Source of the DNA: Candidatus Aerophobetes bacterium Ae_b3b
Lineage (GTDB): Bacteria; Aerophobota; Aerophobia; Aerophobales; AE-B3A
Assembly (NCBI GenBank): GCA_005223085.1
Contig: NJBP01000060.1
Span: forward strand, 1-12,053
Direction: 5' to 3'
Length of the DNA: 12,053 nucleotides
The translations under genes and the position numbers were made by a program. A model generated the notes under the pieces. That model was not told the DNA's origin. It saw nothing but the letters and a program-made list of their open reading frames with translations, and ran no database searches. This document shows, piece by piece, positions 5,608-12,053 of this stretch (position 1 is the stretch's first letter; the number at the start of each line of letters is the position of its first letter).

Positions 5608-5981
5608 GTAGTTGCTGTACTCATGCACCACATAATAGCATCCGCTCATAGTACAAGACTTTGGCAAAAATTATCTCAAAAACGAGCTCAAGTTCCCTTG
5701 GATACAGGGTTAGAACGTTATCTGTATCCAAGGGGCAAAAATCTAAGCGAAAATTGGCTCTTTCACTTGGAAACATTCCAGGAGAATGTCATAGTGGTCC
5801 TTAAGCCACGTGTAGAAACAGAGAAAACTGAGCTTCCTAAAAGCTCTGAGTAGGTCTCTAAAGGTATTTTAAGCTTACGTTGGGTTTAAATACTCTCCGA
5901 AAAGCTCCTTTTAGCTTACCCATCTTTAAAAAGGTGTAAGGCAAAAAGACAAGGTCCCAATGCCTTTTAATTTTCTTTATC
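5608..5981. other. Decayed sequence without a supportable gene
   Basis: A 76-codon + frame at 5623-5853 has no ribosome site, no recognisable motif and biased composition, so I do not call it. On the - strand this stretch would be the continuation of the transposase fragment at 5982-6311, but stops occur in every frame. The only sharp structure is the inverted repeat at 5695-5734. Confidence 0.5.
5695..5734. repeat. Perfect 13-bp inverted repeat with 14-base loop
   Basis: CCCTTGGATACAG (5695-5707) and CTGTATCCAAGGG (5722-5734) are exact reverse complements; the loop contains the palindrome AACGTT. No T-run follows on either strand, so it is not a standard terminator. It could be a protein-binding dyad, an mRNA stem between importer genes, or part of a mobile-element end. 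Confidence 0.7.
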
Positions 5982-6311
5982 CTACGATACCTTGTTATCC
6001 TCTTTCTTCCATGCCTTTTCACTTTTTTTACCTTTCTCCTCCTTCTTTTCCGGTAAAAGGGCCTTGTCCCTCTTTAAATTGGAAAACCAATGTAGATTTT
6101 TTCTCTCGCAAAATCTCACTGTTCTTTTGCATAGATACCCGTTATCAATAAGGACTTCCCGAAATTGAATTTCCTTTTGAAAAGCATCCTTCGCTAGTTT
6201 TATGGAAAAATCTATCTTGGTATGGAACTCAGAGAAGGCCATGGAATTCCCGCGATATATTTTATGTCCGAAGTAAGCGAATAGAAACTTAGGGTAACTG
6301 TTAACCGTGCT
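5982..6311 (-). pseudogene. Fragment of an IS4-like DDE transposase, - strand
   Basis: The - strand is open for 109 codons between stops at 6312-6314 and 5982-5984. From residue 1 at the internal ATG (6240-6242) the pattern FHTKIDFSIKLAKDAF, then REVLIDNGYLCKRTVRFCER, then LHWFSNLKRDKALL resembles the middle of IS4-like transposases (FKTKIELAxELI, VLxDSWYxSKELxxF, LxxIxRLKSNRK), where the Asp of LIDNGY would be the second catalytic residue. The flanking parts, with the first Asp and the Glu, are not found intact, and the last 25 residues are lysine/glutamate-rich. It lies between the binding protein and the permeases and probably marks a past insertion there. Family assignment is by eye and moderate at best. 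Confidence 0.45.
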
Positions 6312-6672
6312 TTAAAGCTATTTGCTCCAAAAATTGTTCTAGGAATTCCCGATGAACTCCCAGAAATGGTGACATTGAAAAAGTTAGATTGGTTTCTAAA
6401 ATGGTTAAAGATTACAACGGTGAAGCCTAAGAATCATCTATAGTCAAGAACCAATCAATCTGACACTATTGAAGCTGCCCGTTTAAGTTTCTTGCTTAAC
6501 CAACGTGCACAGCTTGATCAGACGTTTGCTCCACTCTCCTTACAATTATGGCGATCTTGGACAGAAAGAAAGCGTTATTAAACTCAAGAAGGGATTCAAG
6601 CGGGAAACTCGATGTTATTTGAAACGGATTAAATCCAAAACTGGTTTTGACGAATATAAAAAGAGTGAAAAA
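6312..6672. other. Non-coding or decayed stretch before permease 1
   Basis: One + frame (about 6300-6577) is open for two runs of over 40 codons split by a single stop, beginning VNRALKLFAPKIVLGIPDEL, but I recognise no family and see no ribosome site. The permease frame is also open back to 6505, but that extension has no counterpart in the paralogue at 8606. No promoter stands out. Confidence 0.4.
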
Positions 6673-7647
6673 ATGGGTGCAACTCGCGATAAAGTAATGT
6701 TGTTTTTTGTTGAGAAAATAGCCTGGTTCCTTGCGATATTGTTCTATGTTATTTTCGCTGTATTGAAGCCAACGGGAATGCTTAGATGGGATATGCTCGT
6801 TTTTATAATTTATTCTGCAGTTCCGCTGGGATTTATCGTACTTGCCGAATCAATATGTCTTATCTCTGGAAATTTTGACCTTTCGGTTGGTATGATGACA
6901 GGTTTTATAGGTATGGTGGCAGGAATGATAATGGTATGGTGGTTACCAGACACTATTCCTGCCCCCCTGACTATACTCCTACCGCTAATTCTCGGATTGG
7001 GTTGTGGAGCTCTAAATGGATCCCTTGTAGGTTTCTTAGGGCTTAACCCATTCCTTGCAACGTTGGGGACTTCTATGGTATTTTTTGGTGGAAATTTATT
7101 AATTCACCCATATCCAATTTATGGAACAGATCTTCCAAAAATTTACACGATGATAGGGAATAATGAGGTAATATCTCTATCTGTGTTTGTTGCCACCCTT
7201 ATTGTCCTTTGGTTTGTGCTCCGTTCTACACGCTTTGGAGCTCATCTCTATGCTGTGGGAGCTGGACCTAAAACGGCGAGCATGCTTGGAATCAATAAAG
7301 GTAGAATGTACTTCTTCGCATATTTAATTGCCGGTTTTTTCTGCGGAATGTCAGCTTTGTTTTATACTGGATTTCTCCTTGCTATAGATCCCTACGCAGG
7401 GTCAACTGACCTATTCCCGGCCTTTGCTGCTGCTGTAATCGGTGGGATTAGCTTGAAGGGGGGGAGAGGATCGGTGGTAAATGCCGTTGCAGGATTAATT
7501 CTTTTAGGAATAATTGGATCTGGACTTTCGATGTTTGCTGTTACTCCTTACCTCCGACAGTTTGCTTATGGGTGTTTGGTGATTGCAGCAATTATAATCA
7601 ATAAGCTGAGAGATTCCGTAAGGGATAGAATTTTAAGGCCCGTATAG
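6673..7647 (+). CDS. CUT2-type ABC importer permease 1 (RbsC-like, BPD_transp_2)
   Basis: 324 residues from ATG 6673; the paralogue starts at the same point and the six A's before the ATG are shared, while the in-frame extension to 6505 has no homology there. Integral membrane protein with about nine or ten helices. Family signatures: LISGNFDLSVG (63-73), ALNGSLVGFLGLNPFLATLG (113-132), the cytoplasmic loop YAVGAGPKTASMLGINKGR (193-211) that contacts the ATPase, and AAAVIGGISLKGGRGSVVN (252-270). No strong Shine-Dalgarno site is visible. Residues 42-235 are identical, at DNA level too, to permease 2; differences concentrate at 236-245 (LAIDPYAGST), a presumed periplasmic loop, and 271-299, the last helices. 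I infer a heterodimer with permease 2 around the ATPase dimer, or two alternative specificities. Confidence 0.9.
   Translation: MGATRDKVMLFFVEKIAWFLAILFYVIFAVLKPTGMLRWDMLVFIIYSAVPLGFIVLAESICLISGNFDLSVGMMTGFIGMVAGMIMVWWLPDTIPAPLTILLPLILGLGCGALNGSLVGFLGLNPFLATLGTSMVFFGGNLLIHPYPIYGTDLPKIYTMIGNNEVISLSVFVATLIVLWFVLRSTRFGAHLYAVGAGPKTASMLGINKGRMYFFAYLIAGFFCGMSALFYTGFLLAIDPYAGSTDLFPAFAAAVIGGISLKGGRGSVVNAVAGLILLGIIGSGLSMFAVTPYLRQFAYGCLVIAAIIINKLRDSVRDRILRPV
6796..7377 (+). repeat. 582-bp direct repeat, copy 1, inside permease 1
   Basis: By line-by-line reading this is identical to 8729-9310, with no mismatch even at third codon positions. The flanking coding parts differ: a few changes before it, many after it. 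This pattern indicates recent gene conversion or duplication followed by selected change. Confidence 0.85.
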
Positions 7648-7821
7648 CATGACGCTACAGGTAACGGCCCTTTTAATTATCACTTCTTCCAGGTCTCTTG
7701 TTTAAAAGAATTAATACAACTTTCAGAATCGGCATCGGAAGCAAGGGATTTTAGAAAATAATTGGGAGTCACACCTACTACTTTTTAACAAGTGTTATGT
7801 TAATTAAACAGAGGAGGAATT

Positions 7822-8583
7822 ATGGAAAAAGCGTTGGTACGGATAGAGAACATTCATAAGTGGTTTGGAAAAGTCCACGCTCTCAAAGGCGTAAATATAA
7901 AAATTTGGCCCGGTGAGATAGTGGGATTGGTAGGAGATAATGGTGCCGGCAAATCGACGTTAATAAAAATCCTGGCAGGAGTTATCCGCAAGGATAAGGG
8001 AGAAATATATTGGAATGAAAAGAAAGTCGATATCTCTTCAGTTGATGATTCTAGAAAACTGGGAATCGAGACGCTGTTTCAGGAACAGAGTATAATAGGG
8101 ATTTTGAGCATAATGAGAAATGTCTTCTTGGGAAGGGAGAAAATTAAATCTTGGGGTCCAATGAAAATTCTAGACAATAAAAATATGGGTGAAGAAAGCA
8201 TGAAGTTGATTGGGCAGTTAGGGTTGAATATAGCATCACCAAACCAGGAAGTCCGGTTTTGCTCCGGTGGAGAACAGCAAGGAGTAGCATTATCAAGGGC
8301 TATGTACTTTAAGGCCAAGCTTGTTATCTTAGACGAACCTTGTAGGGCGCTGGGAGTTAAAGGCGTTGAGCAGGTATCCAACTTCGTAAAAGAGTTAAGA
8401 AACAAGAAAATCGCGGTTATCTTTATAACGCATAATCTCTATAATGTGTATCCAGTTGCAAGCAGGTTTGTTGTTCTATCTCGTGGGGAAAAAACATTTG
8501 ATGTCCAAAAGAAGAACACATCGTTTAACGAACTTCAAGTCATGATGGCCAAGATCCCATCAAGAAATAATTTACTAAGTTGA
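7822..8583 (+). CDS. ABC importer ATPase, single nucleotide-binding domain (FrcA/RbsA-N-like)
   Basis: 253 residues, with GAGGAGG at about 7811-7817 just before the ATG. Walker A GDNGAGKST (38-46), Q-loop Gln87 in LFQEQ, signature CSGGEQQ (147-153), Walker B LVILDE (167-172) with catalytic Glu172, and switch His204 (FITHN) are all present, so it should hydrolyse ATP. Most CUT2 importers use a tandem ABC protein of about 500 residues; this one has a single domain and must dimerise. Small departures: the signature begins CSGG instead of LSGG, and the D-loop region reads EPCRALG instead of EPTAALG. It sits between the two permease genes, 174 bases after permease 1 and 22 bases before permease 2, and energises them from the cytoplasmic side. 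Confidence 0.9.
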   Translation: MEKALVRIENIHKWFGKVHALKGVNIKIWPGEIVGLVGDNGAGKSTLIKILAGVIRKDKGEIYWNEKKVDISSVDDSRKLGIETLFQEQSIIGILSIMRNVFLGREKIKSWGPMKILDNKNMGEESMKLIGQLGLNIASPNQEVRFCSGGEQQGVALSRAMYFKAKLVILDEPCRALGVKGVEQVSNFVKELRNKKIAVIFITHNLYNVYPVASRFVVLSRGEKTFDVQKKNTSFNELQVMMAKIPSRNNLLS

Positions 8584-8605
8584 GAGACGAAGAAGGGTTG
8601 AAAAA

Positions 8606-9580
8606 ATGGGTGCAACTCGTGATGAAGTAATGTTGTTTTTTGTTGAGAAAATAGCCTGGTTCCTTGCGATATTGTTCTATGTTATTTTCGCTGTATTGCA
8701 ACCAACGGGAATGCTTAGATGGGGTACGCTCGTTTTTATAATTTATTCTGCAGTTCCGCTGGGATTTATCGTACTTGCCGAATCAATATGTCTTATCTCT
8801 GGAAATTTTGACCTTTCGGTTGGTATGATGACAGGTTTTATAGGTATGGTGGCAGGAATGATAATGGTATGGTGGTTACCAGACACTATTCCTGCCCCCC
8901 TGACTATACTCCTACCGCTAATTCTCGGATTGGGTTGTGGAGCTCTAAATGGATCCCTTGTAGGTTTCTTAGGGCTTAACCCATTCCTTGCAACGTTGGG
9001 GACTTCTATGGTATTTTTTGGTGGAAATTTATTAATTCACCCATATCCAATTTATGGAACAGATCTTCCAAAAATTTACACGATGATAGGGAATAATGAG
9101 GTAATATCTCTATCTGTGTTTGTTGCCACCCTTATTGTCCTTTGGTTTGTGCTCCGTTCTACACGCTTTGGAGCTCATCTCTATGCTGTGGGAGCTGGAC
9201 CTAAAACGGCGAGCATGCTTGGAATCAATAAAGGTAGAATGTACTTCTTCGCATATTTAATTGCCGGTTTTTTCTGCGGAATGTCAGCTTTGTTTTATAC
9301 TGGATTTCTCTTTGCTATAAGCCCGTATACCGCGACGGAAGCGCTATTCCCGGCCTTTGCTGCTGCTGTAATCGGTGGGATTAGCTTGAAGGGGGGGAGA
9401 GGATCGGTGGTAAATATCTTTGCAGGATTAATTCTTTTGGCTGTAGTTGAAGCTGGACTTTCGATGTTTGCTGTTTCTCCTTTTGTCCGAGAAATTGTTT
9501 TTGGATGTTTGGTGATTGCAGCAATTATAATCAATAGGCTCAGAGATTCCGTAAGGGATAGAATTTTAAGGCCCGTATAG
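8606..9580 (+). CDS. CUT2-type ABC importer permease 2 (RbsC-like, BPD_transp_2)
   Basis: 324 residues, the same length as permease 1 and collinear with it without gaps. It starts 22 bases after the ATPase gene, with AAGAAGGG upstream as a weak ribosome site, so the two are surely co-transcribed. All family signatures listed for permease 1 are present. It differs at Glu7, Gln32, Gly40 and Thr41, then in the loop at 236-245 (FAISPYTATE), and throughout 271-299 (IFAGLILLAVVEAG and SPFVREIVF where permease 1 has AVAGLILLGIIGSG and TPYLRQFAY). Identity resumes at the C-terminus and runs about ten bases past the stop codon. Its divergent parts line the outward-facing side of the channel in this family, so substrate handling or pairing with permease 1 may be what has changed. 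Confidence 0.9.
   Translation: MGATRDEVMLFFVEKIAWFLAILFYVIFAVLQPTGMLRWGTLVFIIYSAVPLGFIVLAESICLISGNFDLSVGMMTGFIGMVAGMIMVWWLPDTIPAPLTILLPLILGLGCGALNGSLVGFLGLNPFLATLGTSMVFFGGNLLIHPYPIYGTDLPKIYTMIGNNEVISLSVFVATLIVLWFVLRSTRFGAHLYAVGAGPKTASMLGINKGRMYFFAYLIAGFFCGMSALFYTGFLFAISPYTATEALFPAFAAAVIGGISLKGGRGSVVNIFAGLILLAVVEAGLSMFAVSPFVREIVFGCLVIAAIIINRLRDSVRDRILRPV
8729..9310 (+). repeat. 582-bp direct repeat, copy 2, inside permease 2
   Basis: Identical to 6796-7377 at a constant offset of 1933 bases. Recombination between the copies would delete the ATPase gene and leave one chimaeric permease. Confidence 0.85.
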
Positions 9581-9705
9581 CATGACGCAACGGTTACACC
9601 CGCTCTTTCCCTCTTTTTCTTACCATTGCCATTCTGCCTGAAATTCTGCGTGCTTTCCCCATAGAGAAGGTATCTTTATCAACGAAGATCGAACTATGTC
9701 ATCTT

Positions 9706-9735
9706 TTGAACAGTTAGAAGGCTAAATAGTGTAAT
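9706..9735 (+). promoter_or_regulatory. Candidate promoter for the second methyltransferase pair
   Basis: TTGAAC (9706-9711), 18 bases, TGTAAT (9730-9735): four and five matches to sigma-70 hexamers. It lies in the 268-base gap after permease 2, about 110 bases before ATG 9849. No clear terminator follows permease 2, so read-through from the importer operon is equally possible. Confidence 0.3.
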
Positions 9736-9848
9736 AAGGCTTGCCCCTGACAAGTTCCCCGAAGATGTATTCGAAAAGACCTCTATTTGGCAGGAGTTAT
9801 AAAATTATTTACTAAAAATTTAAGAAAAATTTCTAAAGAGAGAGTGTA

Positions 9849-10976
9849 ATGTATTCTAACAGTTCAAATTTCCGAGAAAGAATAATGGCTACTTATACGA
9901 AAAAGAGAGCAAACAAAATAGTATGGCAGCCAAGAATTGAACATTGGTATGACGTGAGGAAGGTTAAAGGAACTCTTCCTGAAAAGTATAAAAATAAAGG
10001 GGTTCTTGAAATCTATGATGATCTCAGTGCTTCAGTAAGGTACTATTACGGCTCTACAACGGATATTTCGTCTCCCAAAACTTATATAAAATTTGAGCAT
10101 ACAGAAAGAGTAAAAGTTAGAGAGGTAAGAAAAAATAATGATATACATCTGACTTATGAAACCCCTATCGGACAATTAAGAGGAAAAAAGACATTAGGGG
10201 AATGGGGAACTTCTTGGCATTATGTTGAACACCCTGCTAAAAGCATCTCGGATTTGAGAATTTTAGAATGTATAGTAAAAAACACAAAAGCAAGGTTTGA
10301 TTATGAATTTTATAAAGAAGCAGAGAATAAAGTTGGCCATAGAGGTGTTATTCAATTTTATTGGGAACGAAGTCCTTTCCAAAGGCTTTTACTAGAATAT
10401 ATGGGAGTTGAAAATACTATATACGCATTCCAGGATTATCCTAAAAGAATGAGAGAGTACTTGAAAACAGCTGAAGAAGCAGAGAACCAATTGTACGAAG
10501 TATTAGCGAAATGTCCTGTTTTTTCGTTAAATTTCGGAGAGAATATCGATGCTCGCTTTGACCCACCTAAGATTTTCAATGAATATCTTCTCCCCTATTA
10601 TAAAAAAAGAGTAGCGCAATTGCATAAAGCCGGTAAATTTTGTTTTATTCATATGGATGGTTCATTAAAACCTTTGTTGCCTTATATTAATGATGCTGGC
10701 TTTGATGGAGTAGAGGGCGCTACTTCCCTTCCACAAGGAGACATAACTTTAGAAGAATTGAAAGAAGCTCTGGGAGATACCATACTCATAGATGGAATTC
10801 CTATGCTTTTATTTTTACCTCATTATTCATATAAAGAATTAGAAGAATATACTATAAAAGTGCTTAATTTATTTTCCCCTAATTTGATCTTGGGAATTTC
10901 GGACGAGATTTCTCCACCAGGTGATATAGAGAAAGTAAGGTTTGTCTCGCAAATAGTAGAATCATTTAGGGTGTAA
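9849..10976 (+). CDS. UroD-fold (methyltransferase-like) protein without the metal-binding cysteines
   Basis: 375 residues. ATG 9849 is preferred to ATG 9885 because the first residues (RERIMATYTKKRANKIVWQP, 9-28) align with the family's opening RERVLAALxxxxPDRVP. The barrel is recognisable at GENIDARFDPPKIFNEYLLP (230-249) and at FIHMDGSLKPLLPYINDAGF (266-285), the strand where MtaA-type enzymes have HxCG. Here it reads HMDG, so His268 remains but Asp270 replaces the Cys, and no Cys appears in the later strand (ILIDGIP, 312-318). Any metal would need Asp/Glu/His ligands, or the role is different. Codon use is richer in A/T than in the neighbouring genes. A similar gene follows after 56 bases. 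Function unassigned; demethylation of a methoxy or methylamine substrate is only a guess from the fold and context. Confidence 0.75.
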   Translation: MYSNSSNFRERIMATYTKKRANKIVWQPRIEHWYDVRKVKGTLPEKYKNKGVLEIYDDLSASVRYYYGSTTDISSPKTYIKFEHTERVKVREVRKNNDIHLTYETPIGQLRGKKTLGEWGTSWHYVEHPAKSISDLRILECIVKNTKARFDYEFYKEAENKVGHRGVIQFYWERSPFQRLLLEYMGVENTIYAFQDYPKRMREYLKTAEEAENQLYEVLAKCPVFSLNFGENIDARFDPPKIFNEYLLPYYKKRVAQLHKAGKFCFIHMDGSLKPLLPYINDAGFDGVEGATSLPQGDITLEELKEALGDTILIDGIPMLLFLPHYSYKELEEYTIKVLNLFSPNLILGISDEISPPGDIEKVRFVSQIVESFRV

Positions 10977-11032
10977 AATAAACAAAACTAAGGGTAATTT
11001 AAACTTTTTTGCTATACCAGAAATAAGAAAAA

Positions 11033-12043
11033 ATGAAAAGCAGAGAAAGAGTTCAAAAAGCTATTCATCTTGGAAAGCCTGATAGACCACCAATATCACA
11101 TGCTATTCTCCCTTCCGCGCAGTTTAAATATGGCACTGCCCTGCAGGAGATCCTTGATTCTGTTCATGAGGATTTTGGCTGGCATTTGTTACCCGACCTG
11201 CCACGTGAGAAACTCCCTCCAATGTACAAAAAAGGGATAAACCGCGACGAGTTTGGTACAATATGGAAAGTTACCGTTGAGGGTAGATGCGGTATCCCCA
11301 TTGAATATCCTATCTCAGATTGGTCACGTTACGATGAATTTGTCTGGCCAGAATTTGACGCCGGACCACCTAAATGGAGGTTTTATAGTGGTCATATGGC
11401 GGGTAAAAATGATGATTACTATGCTCGAGGCGGATGGATTACCTTCTTTGAGCAAATGCAGCAATTACGCGGCTTTGAGCCATTGTTAGTAGATTTAATT
11501 GAGGACCGTCCGGAGGTTTACCGATTGCGAGATGATTTGCTTATGTTTAACCTTCGTTGGATTGATCGCTGGCTTAATTACGAATATCAGGCTCTACATT
11601 TTGCTGATGATTGGGGTACCCAAGATAATCTTATGATCTCACCCCGTATTTGGCGATCATTTTTTAAGCCAGTATATAAGGAGATGTTCTCAAAAGTAAA
11701 GTCTGCAGGTCTTGATGTCTGGTTTCACAGCGACGGAAATATCACCAAAATTTTGCCGGACCTTATAGACCTTGACGTTGATGTACTCAATTGTCAGTCG
11801 TCAGTTATTGGGTTGGAAATAGCCCATGAGTATGCTGGACACATTTGTTTCCGTACCGACCTTGATCGCCAAAAAATAATGCCGTACGCCTCGCCTATTA
11901 GAGTCAAAGAACATGTCTTTGAGGTTTTCGAGGTTCTTGGAGCATCGGATGGTGGGATTGTTGCTGGTGGCGAAATCAGCGAAGATGTGCCTTTGGAGAA
12001 TATTCGTGCAATGTACGAGGCATTCATGGAATATAAATATTAG
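11033..12043 (+). CDS. UroD-fold (methyltransferase-like) protein, HxDG variant
   Basis: 336 residues from ATG 11033; the upstream sequence is A-rich without a good Shine-Dalgarno site, but the family opening (KSRERVQKAIHLGKPDRPPI, 2-21) begins right after the Met. ADDWGTQDNLMISPRIWRSF (191-210) is the conserved barrel motif and FHSDGNITKILPDLIDLDVD (231-250) the metal-site strand, again His-x-Asp (232, 234) instead of HxC. The later strand reads CFRTDLD (272-278), with Arg in place of the expected ligand. The C-terminus LENIRAMYEAFMEYKY is the complete family ending. It probably shares a transcript with the gene 56 bases upstream. The two proteins are distant paralogues of each other and of the 2416-3654 protein. 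Reaction unknown; HxDG proteins of this fold are numerous and mostly uncharacterised. Confidence 0.8.
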   Translation: MKSRERVQKAIHLGKPDRPPISHAILPSAQFKYGTALQEILDSVHEDFGWHLLPDLPREKLPPMYKKGINRDEFGTIWKVTVEGRCGIPIEYPISDWSRYDEFVWPEFDAGPPKWRFYSGHMAGKNDDYYARGGWITFFEQMQQLRGFEPLLVDLIEDRPEVYRLRDDLLMFNLRWIDRWLNYEYQALHFADDWGTQDNLMISPRIWRSFFKPVYKEMFSKVKSAGLDVWFHSDGNITKILPDLIDLDVDVLNCQSSVIGLEIAHEYAGHICFRTDLDRQKIMPYASPIRVKEHVFEVFEVLGASDGGIVAGGEISEDVPLENIRAMYEAFMEYKY

Positions 12044-12053
12044 ATCATTTAAC

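Noticed and set aside
5623-5853. 76-codon + strand open frame
   Set aside because: No ribosome site, no recognisable domain, contains the perfect inverted repeat, and lies in a decayed region; probably chance.
5860-5915. Imperfect hairpin around GGTATTTTAA...TTTAAATACT
   Set aside because: A/T-rich arms with mismatches, expected by chance in this composition.
6300-6577. + strand frame with two long open runs split by one stop
   Set aside because: Reads like protein in places but matches no family I recognise and overlaps the start region of the transposase relic; too weak to call a gene.
6505-6672. N-terminal extension of the permease 1 frame
   Set aside because: No homology to the paralogue upstream of its ATG, not membrane-like, no ribosome site; ATG 6673 fits the family.
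7765-7806. TTTAACAAGTG...TTAAT similar to the IS3-type end at 2321-2344
   Set aside because: Only about a dozen bases agree and the diagnostic GGGGGCAGGTCA terminus is missing.
1-12053. CRISPR arrays, tRNA or rRNA genes
   Set aside because: No regularly spaced short repeats, tRNA T-loop (GGTTCRANNCC) with matching acceptor stem, or rRNA-like sequence was seen on either strand.

Overview
The window is bacterial, about 40% GC by eye, with good Shine-Dalgarno sites (AAGGAGGT, GGAGGT, GAGGAGG) in front of several genes. Gene content suggests a strict anaerobe: an Fe-S Old Yellow Enzyme, a Cys-rich DUF2284 protein and three proteins of the uroporphyrinogen-decarboxylase (UroD)/corrinoid-methyltransferase fold. 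I cannot name the genus. All recognised genes are on the + strand; only decayed transposase fragments and one candidate promoter are on the - strand.

Layout. 1-500: the end of a small DUF6504-like gene, a 60-residue zinc-ribbon gene, and a 34-codon remnant of an HU-type DNA-binding gene that has lost its middle. 529-2108: an FMN/4Fe-4S ene-reductase-like gene and a DUF2284 gene, a probable operon. 2150-3942: a complete UroD-fold methyltransferase gene (2416-3654) bracketed by decayed IS3-family transposase ends in inverted orientation. Seventy-base arms at 2286-2355 and 3653-3722 match at 62 of 70 positions. One IS end carries a candidate promoter pointing at the gene, and the other appears to supply its stop codon. 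4127-9580: a CUT2-like (ribose/xylose-type) ABC importer. It has a promoter with an operator-like palindrome, a leader hairpin, an exported binding protein and a terminator, then about 1 kb of decayed sequence with a transposase fragment, then permease 1, a single-domain ATPase and permease 2. The two permeases share a 582-bp tract with no differences but diverge sharply in short C-terminal patches. 9849-12043: two further UroD-fold genes, both lacking the metal-binding cysteines seen in the first.

How it may work together (inference): the importer brings in a small organic substrate. The UroD-fold proteins may act on methyl or methoxy groups by corrinoid-type chemistry, and the Old Yellow Enzyme/DUF2284 pair may handle electrons or the demethylated product. 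No corrinoid-binding protein (DxHxxG) or reductive activase is in the window, so this would need partners elsewhere. The most distinctive points are the IS-bracketed methyltransferase, the mosaic permease pair, the internally deleted HU gene and the metal-motif split among the three UroD-fold paralogues.
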